From: Bradyrhizobium japonicum USDA 6
GTDB taxonomy: Bacteria; Pseudomonadota; Alphaproteobacteria; Rhizobiales; Xanthobacteraceae
Assembly: GCF_000284375.1 (NCBI RefSeq)
Contig: NC_017249.1
Coordinates: forward strand, 4,070,001 to 4,134,000
Length of the DNA: 64,000 nt
Reading direction: 5' to 3'
Each line of letters opens with the position of its first letter. Position 1 is the stretch's first letter. A program made the translations under genes and the position numbers. A model generated the notes under the pieces. That model did not search any database. It was given only the letters and a program-made list of their open reading frames with translations, and was not told the origin of the DNA. This document shows, piece by piece, positions 8,583 to 17,711 of this stretch.

Positions 8583-9038
8583 ATGCTCAAGGGCATCAAT
8601 CCACTGCTCAACGCCGACGTGCTTTATGCCTTGCGCGCAATGGGGCACGGGGATCGCCTCGTGGTGTGCGACACCAATTTTCCTGCCGACTCGATCGCGC
8701 GCCAGACCGTGTTCGGCGAGCTGCTTCGCATCGACAACGTCAGTACCGCAAAGGCGATCGAAGCCATCCTCTCGGTGCTGCCGCTCGATACGTTCGTCGA
8801 CGATGCCGCGATCCGTATGGAGATTGTTGGCCAGCCCCAGGAGGTGCCGCCGGTGCAGCGCGAGGTGCAGGCCGCGATCGACCGCGCCGAGGGACGCTCC
8901 TGGCCGCTGGTCGGGGTCGAGCGCCATGCCTTCTATGAAAAGGCCAAGACGGCCTACTGCGTGATCGCCACGGGAGAGCGGCGCTTCTACGGCTGCTTCC
9001 TGTTTTCCAAGGGCGTCATCGCACCGGACGGAGAGTGA
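8583..9038 (+). CDS. RbsD/FucU-family sugar mutarotase
   Basis: Small cytoplasmic protein of 151 aa that should interconvert anomers of an aldose before phosphorylation. It begins MLKGINPLLNADVLYALRAMGHGD, typical of FucU/RbsD; the GHGD His is at the position of the catalytic His in RbsD. FucU-like features dominate, including the length and the C-terminal aromatic ERRFYGCFLFSKG. The ribosome site AGGGAGGGACGC is strong and decides this start. It lies between the dehydrogenase and the ribokinase-like gene, so it probably serves the pentose imported by this locus. Which sugar is inferred. Confidence 0.82.
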   Translation: MLKGINPLLNADVLYALRAMGHGDRLVVCDTNFPADSIARQTVFGELLRIDNVSTAKAIEAILSVLPLDTFVDDAAIRMEIVGQPQEVPPVQREVQAAIDRAEGRSWPLVGVERHAFYEKAKTAYCVIATGERRFYGCFLFSKGVIAPDGE

Positions 9039-9043
9039 CGGCC

Positions 9044-9967
9044 ATGAGCAAGACTGGCGTCGCAGTGCTCGGCATCTTCGTCGTCGATCTGGCCTTCCGG
9101 GCCGGCGACATGCCCGCGATCGGTGAAACGATCGCCGGCTCGGGATTTGCAATGGGACCAGGCGGCAAGGGGTCGAACCAGGCCGTGGCCGCTGCGCGCG
9201 CAGGCGCGGACGTGACGTTCATCTCCCGGATCGGCCGCGACGCCTTCGGTGATCTTGCCATCAAGACGTGGGAAACCGAGGGCATTCGGCCGCGCGTTGC
9301 CAGGACCGCGGAGGCGCCGACCGGCGCCGCCTTCATCTATGTCCACGAGACACGCGGCGACAACGCCATCATCGTGGTGAGCGGAGCGGCCGACGGTCTC
9401 AGCCCCACCGACGTCGACGCGGCGGCGGATGCGATCCGCTCTAGCCGCGTCTTCGTGACCCAGCTTGAGCAACCGGTCGCGGCCGCGCAGCGCGGCCTCG
9501 AGATCGCGCGCGCCGCGGGCAGCATCACCGTGTTCAACCCGGCACCCGCGGGCGCATTCGACGACAGCCTGTTTGCATTGTGCGACTACGTCGTTCCCAA
9601 CGAGACCGAGGCCGAGGCACTGACGGGGATCGCGGTGAGCGATCTTGCCGGCGCCCGCGGCGCCGGAGACGCGTTGCTGGCCAAGGGAGCGGGCACCGCG
9701 CTGATCACGCTCGGCGAACGCGGGGCGCTGTTTCACGGGCGAGATCGCTCGCTGCACGTGCCCCCGTTCGCCGCCGGCAAGGTGGTCGAAACCGCGGGCG
9801 CGGGCGATGCATTCGTCGGCGGCTTCGCTGCTGCGCTTGCGGGCGGCGCCGATCCCCTGGAAGCGGTGCGCTTCGGCTCGGCCACGGCCGGGATTTCGGT
9901 GACGCGCGCGGGGACTGCGCCTGCCATGCCGCGGCGCGCTGAGATTGAAGCCCTGTTGAAGGGATGA
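9044..9967 (+). CDS. ribokinase-family (PfkB) sugar kinase, candidate deoxyribokinase
   Basis: ATP-dependent sugar kinase of 307 aa. The N-terminal PfkB signature GPGGKGSNQAVAAARAGAD (about 34-52) and C-terminal ETAGAGDAFVGGF (about 249-261), with the catalytic Asp in GAGD, are intact. VPNETEAEALTG near 182 is the ribokinase NxxE segment. The ATG at 9044 has GGACGGAGAG upstream; a GTG at 9035 overlapping the previous stop is an alternative. With DeoC and an aldehyde dehydrogenase upstream, phosphorylation of 2-deoxyribose is the most economical role, but ribose cannot be excluded from sequence alone. Confidence 0.88.
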   Translation: MSKTGVAVLGIFVVDLAFRAGDMPAIGETIAGSGFAMGPGGKGSNQAVAAARAGADVTFISRIGRDAFGDLAIKTWETEGIRPRVARTAEAPTGAAFIYVHETRGDNAIIVVSGAADGLSPTDVDAAADAIRSSRVFVTQLEQPVAAAQRGLEIARAAGSITVFNPAPAGAFDDSLFALCDYVVPNETEAEALTGIAVSDLAGARGAGDALLAKGAGTALITLGERGALFHGRDRSLHVPPFAAGKVVETAGAGDAFVGGFAAALAGGADPLEAVRFGSATAGISVTRAGTAPAMPRRAEIEALLKG

Positions 9968-9974
9968 TCTGCTC

Positions 9975-10850
9975 ATGATGCGGAACGATCCGATCAAGCA
10001 TGTCTTCATCTGGCCGGCGGTGCTCGTCGTGCTGGCGATCTCGATCTTTCCGCTGATCTATTCGTTCACCACGAGCTTCCTCAGCTATCGCCTGATTCCG
10101 CCGATCCCGCCGCGGGTCGTGTGGTTCGGCAATTATGCTACGCTCCTGCAAGAGCCTCGCTTCTGGAATGCGATCTTCACGACGACGCTGATCGCGTTCA
10201 TTGCCGTCGGGTTGCAATACGCGATCGGGTTTGGCGTTGCGCTCGCGCTGAAGGCGCGCGTTCCGGGCGAACGGCTATTTCGCGTGGCCTTGCTGCTGCC
10301 CATGCTTCTGGCCCCGGTTGCCGTCGCGCTTGTTGCTCGCATGATCTTCAATCCGACCATGGGGCCGCTCAACCAGTTCCTGTCCATGTTCGGCATGGCG
10401 AACCTGCCGTTCCTCACCAACGGTCATTGGGCGCTCGCCTGCATCATCGCTGTTGAGATCTGGCAGTGGACCCCGTTCGTCATCCTGATGATGCTGGCTG
10501 GCCTGCAAACGCTCCCCGAAGATGTCTACGAGGCGGCCGAGCTCGAGAACGCCAGCGCCTGGCAACAGTTCTGGGGCATCACCTTTCCGATGATGCTGCC
10601 GATCTCCGCCGCGGTCGTCTTCATCCGCCTGATCGAGAGCTACAAGATCATGGACACCGTATTCGTGATGACGGGCGGCGGACCGGGTGTGGACACCGAG
10701 ACCCTGACCTTGTTCGCCTATCAGGAGGGTTTCAAGAAGTTCAATCTCGGCTACACGTCGGCGCTCAGCTTCTTGTTCCTGATCGCCATCACGATCATTG
10801 GCGTCACTTATCTGGCGCTGCTGCGGCCGCATCTGGAGAAGCGCCGATGA
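9975..10850 (+). CDS. carbohydrate ABC transporter permease, CUT1 (MalF-like)
   Basis: Inner-membrane permease of a second sugar transporter; 291 aa with six predicted membrane segments, the first at about 9-30. The binding-protein-dependent EAA loop is visible near 180 (DVYEAAELENASAWQQFWGITFPMM), which docks onto the ATPase. The periplasmic N-terminal loop is short, as in UgpA/LacF rather than E. coli MalF. It starts 7 bp after the kinase gene, so it is in the same operon, and ends with a 4-bp overlap on the next permease gene. Confidence 0.9.
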   Translation: MMRNDPIKHVFIWPAVLVVLAISIFPLIYSFTTSFLSYRLIPPIPPRVVWFGNYATLLQEPRFWNAIFTTTLIAFIAVGLQYAIGFGVALALKARVPGERLFRVALLLPMLLAPVAVALVARMIFNPTMGPLNQFLSMFGMANLPFLTNGHWALACIIAVEIWQWTPFVILMMLAGLQTLPEDVYEAAELENASAWQQFWGITFPMMLPISAAVVFIRLIESYKIMDTVFVMTGGGPGVDTETLTLFAYQEGFKKFNLGYTSALSFLFLIAITIIGVTYLALLRPHLEKRR

Positions 10851-11884
10851 GCGGGCAGGGCCTTACCGGACTGTCGCGCTGGAGCCGCCGCCTGGTCGCG
10901 GCCGGTGTCTTCGCATGGTGCCTGATCACGGCGTTTCCGCTCTATTGGGTGGTCGTGACGGCGTTCAAGACTCCGCCGGGCGTGGTCGGCGGCCCGACCT
11001 ATATTCCGTTCGTCGATTTCACGCCGACCCTGCAGCCCTTCATTGATCTCTATCAAGGTATCCGTGGCGAGTTCTTCCGGACCTTCCTGAACTCGACAAT
11101 CGTCGGCTTGTCGGCCGCGGCGATCGCGACTGCCGTCGGCGCAATGGCGGCCTATGCGCTGGTGCGGTTCGAATTCAGGGTGCGCTTCGGCGCCGGCCTG
11201 ATCTTCTTCCTGCTCGCGCTCGGCGGCTATCTGCTGTTCAACAATTCGCTCGGATTCACCCGCGCGCAGGCGCTGCTGCTGGCGTTCCCGATCGCGCTTG
11301 CCGCTGCAATCCTGGCCAACCGCCTGCCGCTGCCGGGGCCGATCCTCGGCAATGAAGACATCCTGTTCTGGTTCGTCAGCCAGCGCATGTTTCCGCCGAT
11401 CGTCACGGCTTTCGCACTGTATCTCCTCTACAGCGAAATCGGCCGGCTCGGCTTTCAGCTCATCGACAGCTATGTCGGACTGACGCTGTGCTACGTCGCG
11501 TTCTCGCTGCCGATCGTGGTCTGGCTGATGCGCGACTTTTTCGAGGCCATTCCGATCGAGGTCGAAGAAGCCGCGATGGTCGACAACGTGCCGAGTTGGC
11601 GCATCTTCCTCGGCATCGTGGTGCCAATGTCGATGAACGGACTGCTGGCGACTTTCATGATCACGCTCGCCTTCGTCTGGAACGAGTTCCTGTTCGCGCT
11701 GTTCCTGACCAATTCCAGATGGCAGACGCTGCCGATCCTGGTGGCGGGACAGAACAGCCAGCGCGGCGACGAATGGTGGGCGATCTCGGCCGCGGCGCTC
11801 GTCGCCATCATTCCGATGATGATCATGGCGGGCCTGCTCAGCCGCATGATGCGGTCGGGCCTGCTGCTCGGAGCAATCAAATAG
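10847..11884 (+). CDS. carbohydrate ABC transporter permease, CUT1 (MalG-like)
   Basis: Partner permease, 345 aa. The ATG overlaps the preceding stop (ATGA). The first membrane helix is at about 15-37 and the EAA loop near 243 (IEVEEAAMVDNVPSWRIFLGIVVPM). It is longer than the usual 270-300 aa of MalG-like proteins because of extra hydrophobic sequence between about 100 and 175 (LIFFLLALGGYLLF and IALAAAILANRLPL), a detail shared by some polyol/sugar systems. It is followed after 28 bp by the binding-protein gene. Confidence 0.88.
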   Translation: MSGQGLTGLSRWSRRLVAAGVFAWCLITAFPLYWVVVTAFKTPPGVVGGPTYIPFVDFTPTLQPFIDLYQGIRGEFFRTFLNSTIVGLSAAAIATAVGAMAAYALVRFEFRVRFGAGLIFFLLALGGYLLFNNSLGFTRAQALLLAFPIALAAAILANRLPLPGPILGNEDILFWFVSQRMFPPIVTAFALYLLYSEIGRLGFQLIDSYVGLTLCYVAFSLPIVVWLMRDFFEAIPIEVEEAAMVDNVPSWRIFLGIVVPMSMNGLLATFMITLAFVWNEFLFALFLTNSRWQTLPILVAGQNSQRGDEWWAISAAALVAIIPMMIMAGLLSRMMRSGLLLGAIK

Positions 11885-11912
11885 CAAAAACCTATGTAGG
11901 GAGGACTGGACG

Positions 11913-13373
11913 ATGTTGCGACGGACGTTTCTGATGCTGACCACCTCGCTCGCGATGGCTTGCACCGCGAGCCAGGCGAACGCTGCCTGTAGCCCGGATT
12001 ACTCCGGCGTCACCCTGACTGTGGCGTCGCAGACCGGACCGTATATCGCCTCCGCACTCAAGCTCGGCGCGGACGAATGGACCAAGAAGACCTGCGGCAA
12101 GGTCAATGTGGTCGAGTTCCCCTGGTCAGAGCTCTACCCGAAGATCGTTACATCGCTTACCGGATCGGACGCGACGTTCGATCTGGTCAGCTTTGCGCCG
12201 GCCTGGCTGCCCGACTTCGTCACCTATCTCAGCGAGATGCCGAAAGAGATGCAGTCCGGCAAGGATTGGGACGATGTCGAGCCGGCCTACCGTGAGCGCC
12301 TGATGGTGTGGGAAGGCAAGATCTATTCGCAATCGATGGACGGCGACGTTCACACCTACACCTATCGCACCGACCTGTTCAGCGATCCCAAGGAGAAGGA
12401 CGCCTTCAAGGCCAAGTACGGCTACGACCTGGCGCCGCCAAAGACCTGGAAGCAATATCTCGACATCGCGGAGTTCTTTCAGCGCCCCGACAAGGGACTC
12501 TGGGGCACGGCGGAGGCCTTCCGTCGCGGTGGCCAGCAGTTCTGGTTCTTCTTCAGCCACGCGGCGGCCTATACTAACAACCCGAACTATCCGGGCGCGA
12601 TGTTCTTCGACCCCGAAACGATGGATGCCCAGATCAACAATCCGGGCTGGGTGAAGGGATTGGAGGAATATATTCGCGCTTCCAAGCTTGGCCCGCCCAA
12701 TGCGCTGAACTTTTCGTTCGGCGAGGTCAATGCCGCCGTGGCCGGCGGCCAGGTGGCCGAGTCGATCGGTTGGGGCGACACCGGCGTGATCGCCGCCGAC
12801 CCCAAGCAATCGAAGATTTCCGGCAAGGTGGGCTCTGCAGTGCTGCCCGGCTCCGATGAAATATGGAACGCCAAAACCAAGAAGTGGGACAAGTTTCCGG
12901 CAGTGCTGCCGGCGCCCTTCATGGCGTTCGGAGGCTGGCAGATTGCCGTGCCAAAGGTGGGCAAGAACCAGCAGGCGGCATGGGATTTCGTCAAGACGCT
13001 GACAAGCCCCGAAGTCTCCGGCAAGGCCGCGATTACCGGTGGCACGGGCGTCAACCCATACCGCAAGTCGCACACCACGAATCTGGAGTTGTGGAGCAAG
13101 ATCTTCTCGCCGACGGAAGCCAAGGAATATCTCGGCGCCCAGGCCGACTCCATTAACGGCAAGAACGTTGCGCTCGACATGCGTTTGCCCGGCTATTTCT
13201 CCTACACCGAGGTTGTGGAGATTGAGCTTGGCAAGGCGCTGGCCGGCCAGACCACGCCGCAGGCCGCGCTGGACGCGGTCGCGAAGGAATGGAATCGCCT
13301 GACCGATGAGTTCGGCCGCGCGAAGCAACTCGCCGCCTATCGCGCGGCGATGGGCCTCTCACCGAAGAACTAG
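11913..13373 (+). CDS. extracellular solute-binding protein, family 1 (sugar)
   Basis: Periplasmic binding protein of the CUT1 transporter; 486 aa. The signal peptide (1-24, ending SQANA) precedes a family-1 domain with [24 protein letters not shown] blocks near 70-90, PKTWKQYLD near 178, and [14 protein letters not shown] near 336, all common in SBP_bac_1 sugar binders. GGGAGGACTGGACG before the ATG is a strong ribosome site. A perfect 12-bp stem-loop follows the stop, which often raises binding-protein mRNA over downstream genes. Ligand unknown. Confidence 0.87.
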   Translation: MLRRTFLMLTTSLAMACTASQANAACSPDYSGVTLTVASQTGPYIASALKLGADEWTKKTCGKVNVVEFPWSELYPKIVTSLTGSDATFDLVSFAPAWLPDFVTYLSEMPKEMQSGKDWDDVEPAYRERLMVWEGKIYSQSMDGDVHTYTYRTDLFSDPKEKDAFKAKYGYDLAPPKTWKQYLDIAEFFQRPDKGLWGTAEAFRRGGQQFWFFFSHAAAYTNNPNYPGAMFFDPETMDAQINNPGWVKGLEEYIRASKLGPPNALNFSFGEVNAAVAGGQVAESIGWGDTGVIAADPKQSKISGKVGSAVLPGSDEIWNAKTKKWDKFPAVLPAPFMAFGGWQIAVPKVGKNQQAAWDFVKTLTSPEVSGKAAITGGTGVNPYRKSHTTNLELWSKIFSPTEAKEYLGAQADSINGKNVALDMRLPGYFSYTEVVEIELGKALAGQTTPQAALDAVAKEWNRLTDEFGRAKQLAAYRAAMGLSPKN

Positions 13374-13390
13374 CTTCCCGCGGAAACTGC

Positions 13391-13418
13391 CCCGGATGAT
13401 GCGTGAGCATCATCCGGG
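13391..13418 (+). terminator. intra-operon stem-loop after the binding-protein gene
   Basis: CCCGGATGATGC (13391-13402), loop GTGA and GCATCATCCGGG (13407-13418) form a perfect 12-bp hairpin followed by CTTTGT. It lies in the 85-bp gap between binding-protein and ATPase genes. With only a short T-rich tail it probably acts as a leaky terminator or an mRNA 3' end stabiliser, keeping binding protein in excess over ATPase. That role is inferred from position. Confidence 0.6.
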
Positions 13419-13458
13419 CTTTGTCGGCCGTCGATATAGGGGACGGAAAAAGGAATCC

Positions 13459-14550
13459 ATGGCGCACGTCGAGATCGAGAACGTCAGCAAGGCATATGGG
13501 CCCTACAAGATCATCGAGGGGCTTAATCTGAGTGTGGCCGACGAGGAGTTTGTCGTGCTTGTCGGACCGTCCGGCTGCGGCAAGACCACGACGTTGCGCA
13601 TGATAGCGGGACTGGAGACGGTCACCAGCGGAACCATTCGTATCGGTAATCGCAATGTGACGCAGCTGCGCCCAGGCTTGCGTAATTGCGCGATGGTGTT
13701 CCAGAACTATGCGCTCTATCCGCACATGACTGTTGGTGAGAATATCGGTTACGGCATGAAGGCGCGGGGCGAGTCGCGCGCCAATATCGCGAAAGCCGTC
13801 GCGGACGTGGCGCGGGTTCTCGACCTCGAGCAATACGTGAACCGTCGGCCCAAGCAGCTCTCCGGTGGGCAGCGTCAGCGCGTGGCGATCGGCCGTGCCA
13901 TCGTGCGCAGCCCGGACGTGTTTCTGTTCGACGAGCCATTGTCGAACCTCGACGCCAAACTCCGCATCGAGATGCGGACCGAGATCAAGGCATTGCATCG
14001 CCGTCTTGCCAAGACGATCGTTTACGTCACGCACGACCAGGTCGAAGCCATGACCATGGCCGATCGGGTCGTGGTGATGAACCGCGGCCGCATCGAGCAG
14101 GCGGCTGATCCGATCACGATCTATGAGAAACCCAGCAATCTCTTCGTCGCGGGCTTCATGGGCGCGCCCAGCATGAATTTTATCCACGGGGAGATTGCCG
14201 CTCGCGACGGTGCACTGATCTTCACCGAACCCTCGGGTACGGCGTTGAGATTGCCGAAATCCCGGGAAGCGGCCTATGCGGGGAGCATCGGCAAGCCGGT
14301 TGTGCTTGGCGTGCGGCCCGATCACGTGCTGCGGCAAGATGCGCCATCGGGCTCCTCCGTCCGCATGATGGTGAAAGACGTGGAGCCGCTCGGGCCGCAT
14401 ACTCTCGTGATTGGAACCGTGGGCGCATTTCCATTCACGGCGCAGATGCAAGTCGGTGTTTCTGCGGCGCCGGATCGCCCAATAGATGTCGCCATCGATC
14501 TGGAGCGAACGCACCTTTTCGACAAGGTTTCCGGGGCGGCCGTTTCATAA
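13459..14550 (+). CDS. sugar ABC transporter ATPase, MalK/UgpC type
   Basis: ATPase of the CUT1 transporter, 363 aa. The nucleotide-binding domain (1-235) has Walker [11 protein letters not shown]-loop [12 protein letters not shown], signature [14 protein letters not shown], Walker [13 protein letters not shown] and H-loop VTHDQ. A MalK-like regulatory OB domain follows (about 240-360; [17 protein letters not shown]). AAAAGGAATCC precedes the chosen ATG; the frame is open upstream to 13306, but that segment overlaps the binding-protein gene and lacks family similarity. It is the last gene of the locus; nothing clearly coding follows before 14811. Confidence 0.9.
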   Translation: MAHVEIENVSKAYGPYKIIEGLNLSVADEEFVVLVGPSGCGKTTTLRMIAGLETVTSGTIRIGNRNVTQLRPGLRNCAMVFQNYALYPHMTVGENIGYGMKARGESRANIAKAVADVARVLDLEQYVNRRPKQLSGGQRQRVAIGRAIVRSPDVFLFDEPLSNLDAKLRIEMRTEIKALHRRLAKTIVYVTHDQVEAMTMADRVVVMNRGRIEQAADPITIYEKPSNLFVAGFMGAPSMNFIHGEIAARDGALIFTEPSGTALRLPKSREAAYAGSIGKPVVLGVRPDHVLRQDAPSGSSVRMMVKDVEPLGPHTLVIGTVGAFPFTAQMQVGVSAAPDRPIDVAIDLERTHLFDKVSGAAVS

Positions 14551-14757
14551 TCGGCGGTCCTCTGGCGGTGCAGGTAATCTCTGATCTTTACTTCCAGCGT
14601 GCGCATGCCTCATCGCGGTCACTTGCGCTGCGGCGAGCTCGCACGTGATGCGGACGACGTTGCAACCTTCTTCGCAAGCTTTGCTCCTCCGGTATTGGTG
14701 TCGAGCAGAGTCTGCGAAAAGAGATTAAGCGATTTCAGATGGTTATATTCCAATATT

Positions 14758-14776
14758 CATTACCTCGCGGGTAATG
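14758..14776. promoter_or_regulatory. palindrome before the XRE regulator gene
   Basis: CATTACC (14758-14764), TCGCG, GGTAATG (14770-14776) is a perfect 7-bp inverted repeat ending 34 bp upstream of the regulator's ATG. A dyad of this size directly before an HTH regulator gene is a likely autoregulatory operator; binding is inferred. Apart from this the 14551-14810 gap shows no supported gene; its one short plus-strand frame has no family features. Confidence 0.45.
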
Positions 14777-14810
14777 GAAGGGCTGAAATCCGCGTGCTAG
14801 GTTTTCGAGC

Positions 14811-15632
14811 ATGAACGCACATGCATCCACGGCACAGGCCGAACGCAGCCAGCCCGTCCATATCGGCGACCATTTGCGCGAATGGCGGCAACGCCGCCGC
14901 ATGAGCCAGCTCGATCTGGCGGGCGAGGCCGAGATTTCCGCGCGGCATTTGAGCTTCGTCGAGACCGGCCGCGCTGCGCCCTCGCGCGACATGGTGCTCA
15001 GGCTCGCCGAACGTCTCGAGGTGCCCTTGCGCGAACGCAACGTGCTGCTGGTCGCGGCCGGCTATGCGCCGGCGTTTCCGCAGCGCCCGCTGGAGGATCC
15101 CGCCTTGAAATCAGCTCGCCAGGCGATCGACCTCGTTCTCAGGGCGCATGAGCCCAATCCGGCGCTGGCCTATGACCGGCACTGGAATCTGGTGTCCGCC
15201 AACCGCATGGTGGCGCCGCTGCTCGAAGGCATCCCGCAGCGGCTGCTCGGCCAGCCCTTCAACGTGCTGCGGCTCGCGTTTCACCCCGAAGCGCTGGCGC
15301 CGCGCACGGTCAATCTCGCGGAATGGTGCGGGCACCTGCTGGAGCGGCTGCACCGGCAATGCGAGGCAACGGCCGATCCAGAGCTGATCAAGCTCTATAA
15401 CGACCTCAAGAGCTACCCCATCCCGGCGCGCTCGGGGCCTCTGTCGAGCGACAATGTCGCGATTCCCTTCAAGCTGCGCCATGGCGGAGAGATACTGAGT
15501 TTCTTCTCCACCACCATGGTGTTCGGCACACCTGTCGACATCACGCTGTCGGAGCTGGCGCTGGAGACGTTCTTCCCGGCCGACGAGCGCACCGCCGAGC
15601 GGCTCAGGCAGATGGCAGCAGCTATGACCTAG
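14811..15632 (+). CDS. XRE-family regulator with MmyB-like ligand domain
   Basis: Transcription regulator, 273 aa. The HTH_3 domain is at about 20-80 (LREWRQRRRMSQLDLAGEAEISARHLSFVETGRAAPS). The rest matches the MmyB-like (PAS-related) C-terminal domain: NPALAYDRHWNLVSANRMVAPLL near 115-137 and a final DITLSELALETFFPADERTAERL. Such proteins usually repress a neighbouring short-chain dehydrogenase or oxidoreductase; here the downstream FrnE-type gene, 76 bp away on the same strand, is the only adjacent candidate. The palindrome at 14758-14776 probably mediates autoregulation. Confidence 0.85.
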   Translation: MNAHASTAQAERSQPVHIGDHLREWRQRRRMSQLDLAGEAEISARHLSFVETGRAAPSRDMVLRLAERLEVPLRERNVLLVAAGYAPAFPQRPLEDPALKSARQAIDLVLRAHEPNPALAYDRHWNLVSANRMVAPLLEGIPQRLLGQPFNVLRLAFHPEALAPRTVNLAEWCGHLLERLHRQCEATADPELIKLYNDLKSYPIPARSGPLSSDNVAIPFKLRHGGEILSFFSTTMVFGTPVDITLSELALETFFPADERTAERLRQMAAAMT

Positions 15633-15708
15633 CGCCCTTGCCTCGGGGCGGGTTCGGCTTATCTTCGGCATATCTTGGGTCAAACCCGCATCGCCCGAAG
15701 GAGGCGCT

Positions 15709-16374
15709 ATGAGCACGTTGAAACCGCTCCAGATCGATGTCGTCTCCGACGTGGTGTGCCCCTGGTGCTACATCGGCAAGCACCGGATCGAGAGCGCGCT
15801 GGCGCTCGTGCCTGACGTTCCCGTCAAACTCAATTTCCGTCCCTTTTTCCTCAATCCCTGGGTGCCGCGCGAGGGCATCAGCCGCGAGGACTATCTCACC
15901 ACCAAGTTCGGCTCGGTCGAAGCCTATAAGGGCATCGCCGGCCGCGTCGTCGCGGCTGCAAGCGAGGAGGGCCTCGTCTACAAGCCCGAGCTGGTCGCGC
16001 GCCAGCCCAACACCACCGACTGTCACCGCTTGATCCTCTGGGCCGAGGCGATCGGCAAGGCGCCCGAGATGAAGCAGCGGCTGATGGAGCTGTATTTCCG
16101 CGACGGCGGCGACCTCACTGACGTGAACGTGCTGGTGCAGGCGGCCGCCGATGTCGGCCTCGATGCCGACGACGCGCGCAAGCGCCTTGCCACCGACGAG
16201 GACGTCGCGCGCGTGTCGGCCGACGCGCAGGAAGCCGCCGAGAAGGGTATCTCCGGCGTACCGACCTACGTGTTCGCGCAGAAATATGCCGTCTCCGGCG
16301 CGCAGGATCCGAACCTGCTCGCCCGCGCCATCCGCGAGGTCTCGGCGGAGATCAACGCGCAGGCGGCAGAGTAG
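15709..16374 (+). CDS. DsbA-family oxidoreductase, FrnE type
   Basis: Cytoplasmic thioredoxin-fold protein of 221 aa. DVVCPWCYIGKHR (about 12-24) carries the CPWC redox pair; the inserted helical domain follows, and SGVPTYVF near 182 is the cis-Pro loop. No signal peptide is present. FrnE proteins are disulfide isomerase-like and linked to oxidative stress or polyketide tailoring. AAGGAGGCGCT before the ATG is a good ribosome site. It may be co-regulated with the XRE regulator upstream. Confidence 0.87.
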   Translation: MSTLKPLQIDVVSDVVCPWCYIGKHRIESALALVPDVPVKLNFRPFFLNPWVPREGISREDYLTTKFGSVEAYKGIAGRVVAAASEEGLVYKPELVARQPNTTDCHRLILWAEAIGKAPEMKQRLMELYFRDGGDLTDVNVLVQAAADVGLDADDARKRLATDEDVARVSADAQEAAEKGISGVPTYVFAQKYAVSGAQDPNLLARAIREVSAEINAQAAE

Positions 16375-16381
16375 CTTTCGC

Positions 16382-17551
16382 TTATTTGCGGAGCAGACGC
16401 ACCACGCGTCGCGCGCCGTCGTGCGCGACGTTGAGGCCGACCAGCGCCGCGTGAATGAGCGCGACGACCGGATCGTGACGCCGCAGCGGAATCAGCACGT
16501 CGCCGATGGCGAAGCGTCCGCGCCAGATCGGGTTGATCATGGGGTGGTCGGCGCTTGCGGTGGAGTCCGCGCTGGCGATGGCCGGATCGGCGCAGAGATG
16601 CCGCGTGAGGTCGAGCGTGAGCTGCACGCCCGGCGAATATCTTGCAAAGCGTTCGTCGATACCGAGCTTGAAGAAGAAGGCGCGGTCCTGGTGGCGCAGC
16701 ACGATGCCGGCTGCTACCGGCGTCGTGCCGGCGCGCAGCGTGATGACCTCGCACTGCGCGGTCTCCGCCAGCGCGGGAACCGCGCGGCGAATGAAAGTCG
16801 CATCGCCCGCATGCTGGATCAGCGCGGTGCCACGCTTGCCTTTCCAGCCACTGGCCTCGAGTTGCAGGAATGTTTCGAGTGCCGGCCCGATCTCGTCGGG
16901 CTTGCGCGCGACCTCGAAGGCGACGGGCCCGTGCTCTTCGAGGCGATGGCGCTGGCGACGCAGCTCCTTGAGCTTCTTGGCGCCGAGCGCGCCATGCAAC
17001 AGCGTTTCACCATCCTGCGTCGCGTCGAGGCTGGCGCGGATGTAGGAGGAAAGGATGCGCGGCTTCAGGCCGTCGCGATTGAGAACGTCCTTGAGCGAAC
17101 TCATCGCCGCGCCGTCGAGCGCAACGTCGTTCAGCACGAGCGCATGCGCACCGGCCTCGCGCGCCTGCCGCAACAGGCGCGTGGCCGCTTCGATCGGAGC
17201 TTCGCGGTCGATCAGCGGGCTGCATAGGGTGCCATAGGGATGCGCGCTCACCAGCGCGGGCAGGGGGATCTTCCAGGCGCGCCAGAGCGAGACCACGGGT
17301 ATCAGCCCGATCAGCCGCGCCGACGAGCCGTCGAAGGCGGGTAGCGCTGAGGCGTCGGTGCGGCCGCGTGCGGCCTCGCTCACGGCGAGCTCCCAACCCG
17401 GCAAGTAATAGCCGTTCGGCTCGATCACGCGCTGGGCGAGCGCGCGCCATTGGCCGGGATCGATGGACGTGAGGGGGACGAGCGCACGCGTTGCCGCGGC
17501 AGCCCTTGCCGATGCCGGATTGATCGCCGCCTGATGCGCGATATCGACCAC
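16382..17551 (-). CDS. GNAT-fold acetyltransferase, CelD/BcsL family
   Basis: Cytoplasmic protein of 389 aa resembling CelD/BcsL (Acetyltransf_6) proteins linked to exopolysaccharide or cellulose production in rhizobia. The pattern includes ALAQRVIEPNGYYLPGWELA near 37, the GAKKLKELRRQRHRLEEHG helix near 190, ASGWKGKRGTAL near 233, and FFFKLGIDERFARYSPGVQL near 310, the usual acyl-CoA-binding end. The start is a GTG at 17551 behind GGGAACGACGGGAC. It converges with the FrnE-type gene, with 7 bp between stops. No polysaccharide genes are adjacent, so its substrate is open. Confidence 0.75.
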   Translation of the reverse strand: MVDIAHQAAINPASARAAAATRALVPLTSIDPGQWRALAQRVIEPNGYYLPGWELAVSEAARGRTDASALPAFDGSSARLIGLIPVVSLWRAWKIPLPALVSAHPYGTLCSPLIDREAPIEAATRLLRQAREAGAHALVLNDVALDGAAMSSLKDVLNRDGLKPRILSSYIRASLDATQDGETLLHGALGAKKLKELRRQRHRLEEHGPVAFEVARKPDEIGPALETFLQLEASGWKGKRGTALIQHAGDATFIRRAVPALAETAQCEVITLRAGTTPVAAGIVLRHQDRAFFFKLGIDERFARYSPGVQLTLDLTRHLCADPAIASADSTASADHPMINPIWRGRFAIGDVLIPLRRHDPVVALIHAALVGLNVAHDGARRVVRLLRK

Positions 17552-17711
17552 GTCCCGTCGTTCCCTGTTCAGAAGGTCATGCTTAGCGCAAGGATTGGAA
17601 AATTCCGTTGGGACGCCGCTCCAATTCGAATGGTAATATTAACGTCTCATTGAGCATTCGGGCGGCAGGCCGCGGCGTGCCATGATCGAGCTCTCGACCT
17701 GGAGGATCACA

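Noticed and set aside
14599..14814. 71-codon plus-strand frame before the XRE regulator
   Set aside because: No ribosome site, no family features, and it runs over the operator palindrome.
16151..17227. 358-codon plus-strand frame opposite the CelD-type gene
   Set aside because: Antisense shadow, highly Arg-rich, no motif.
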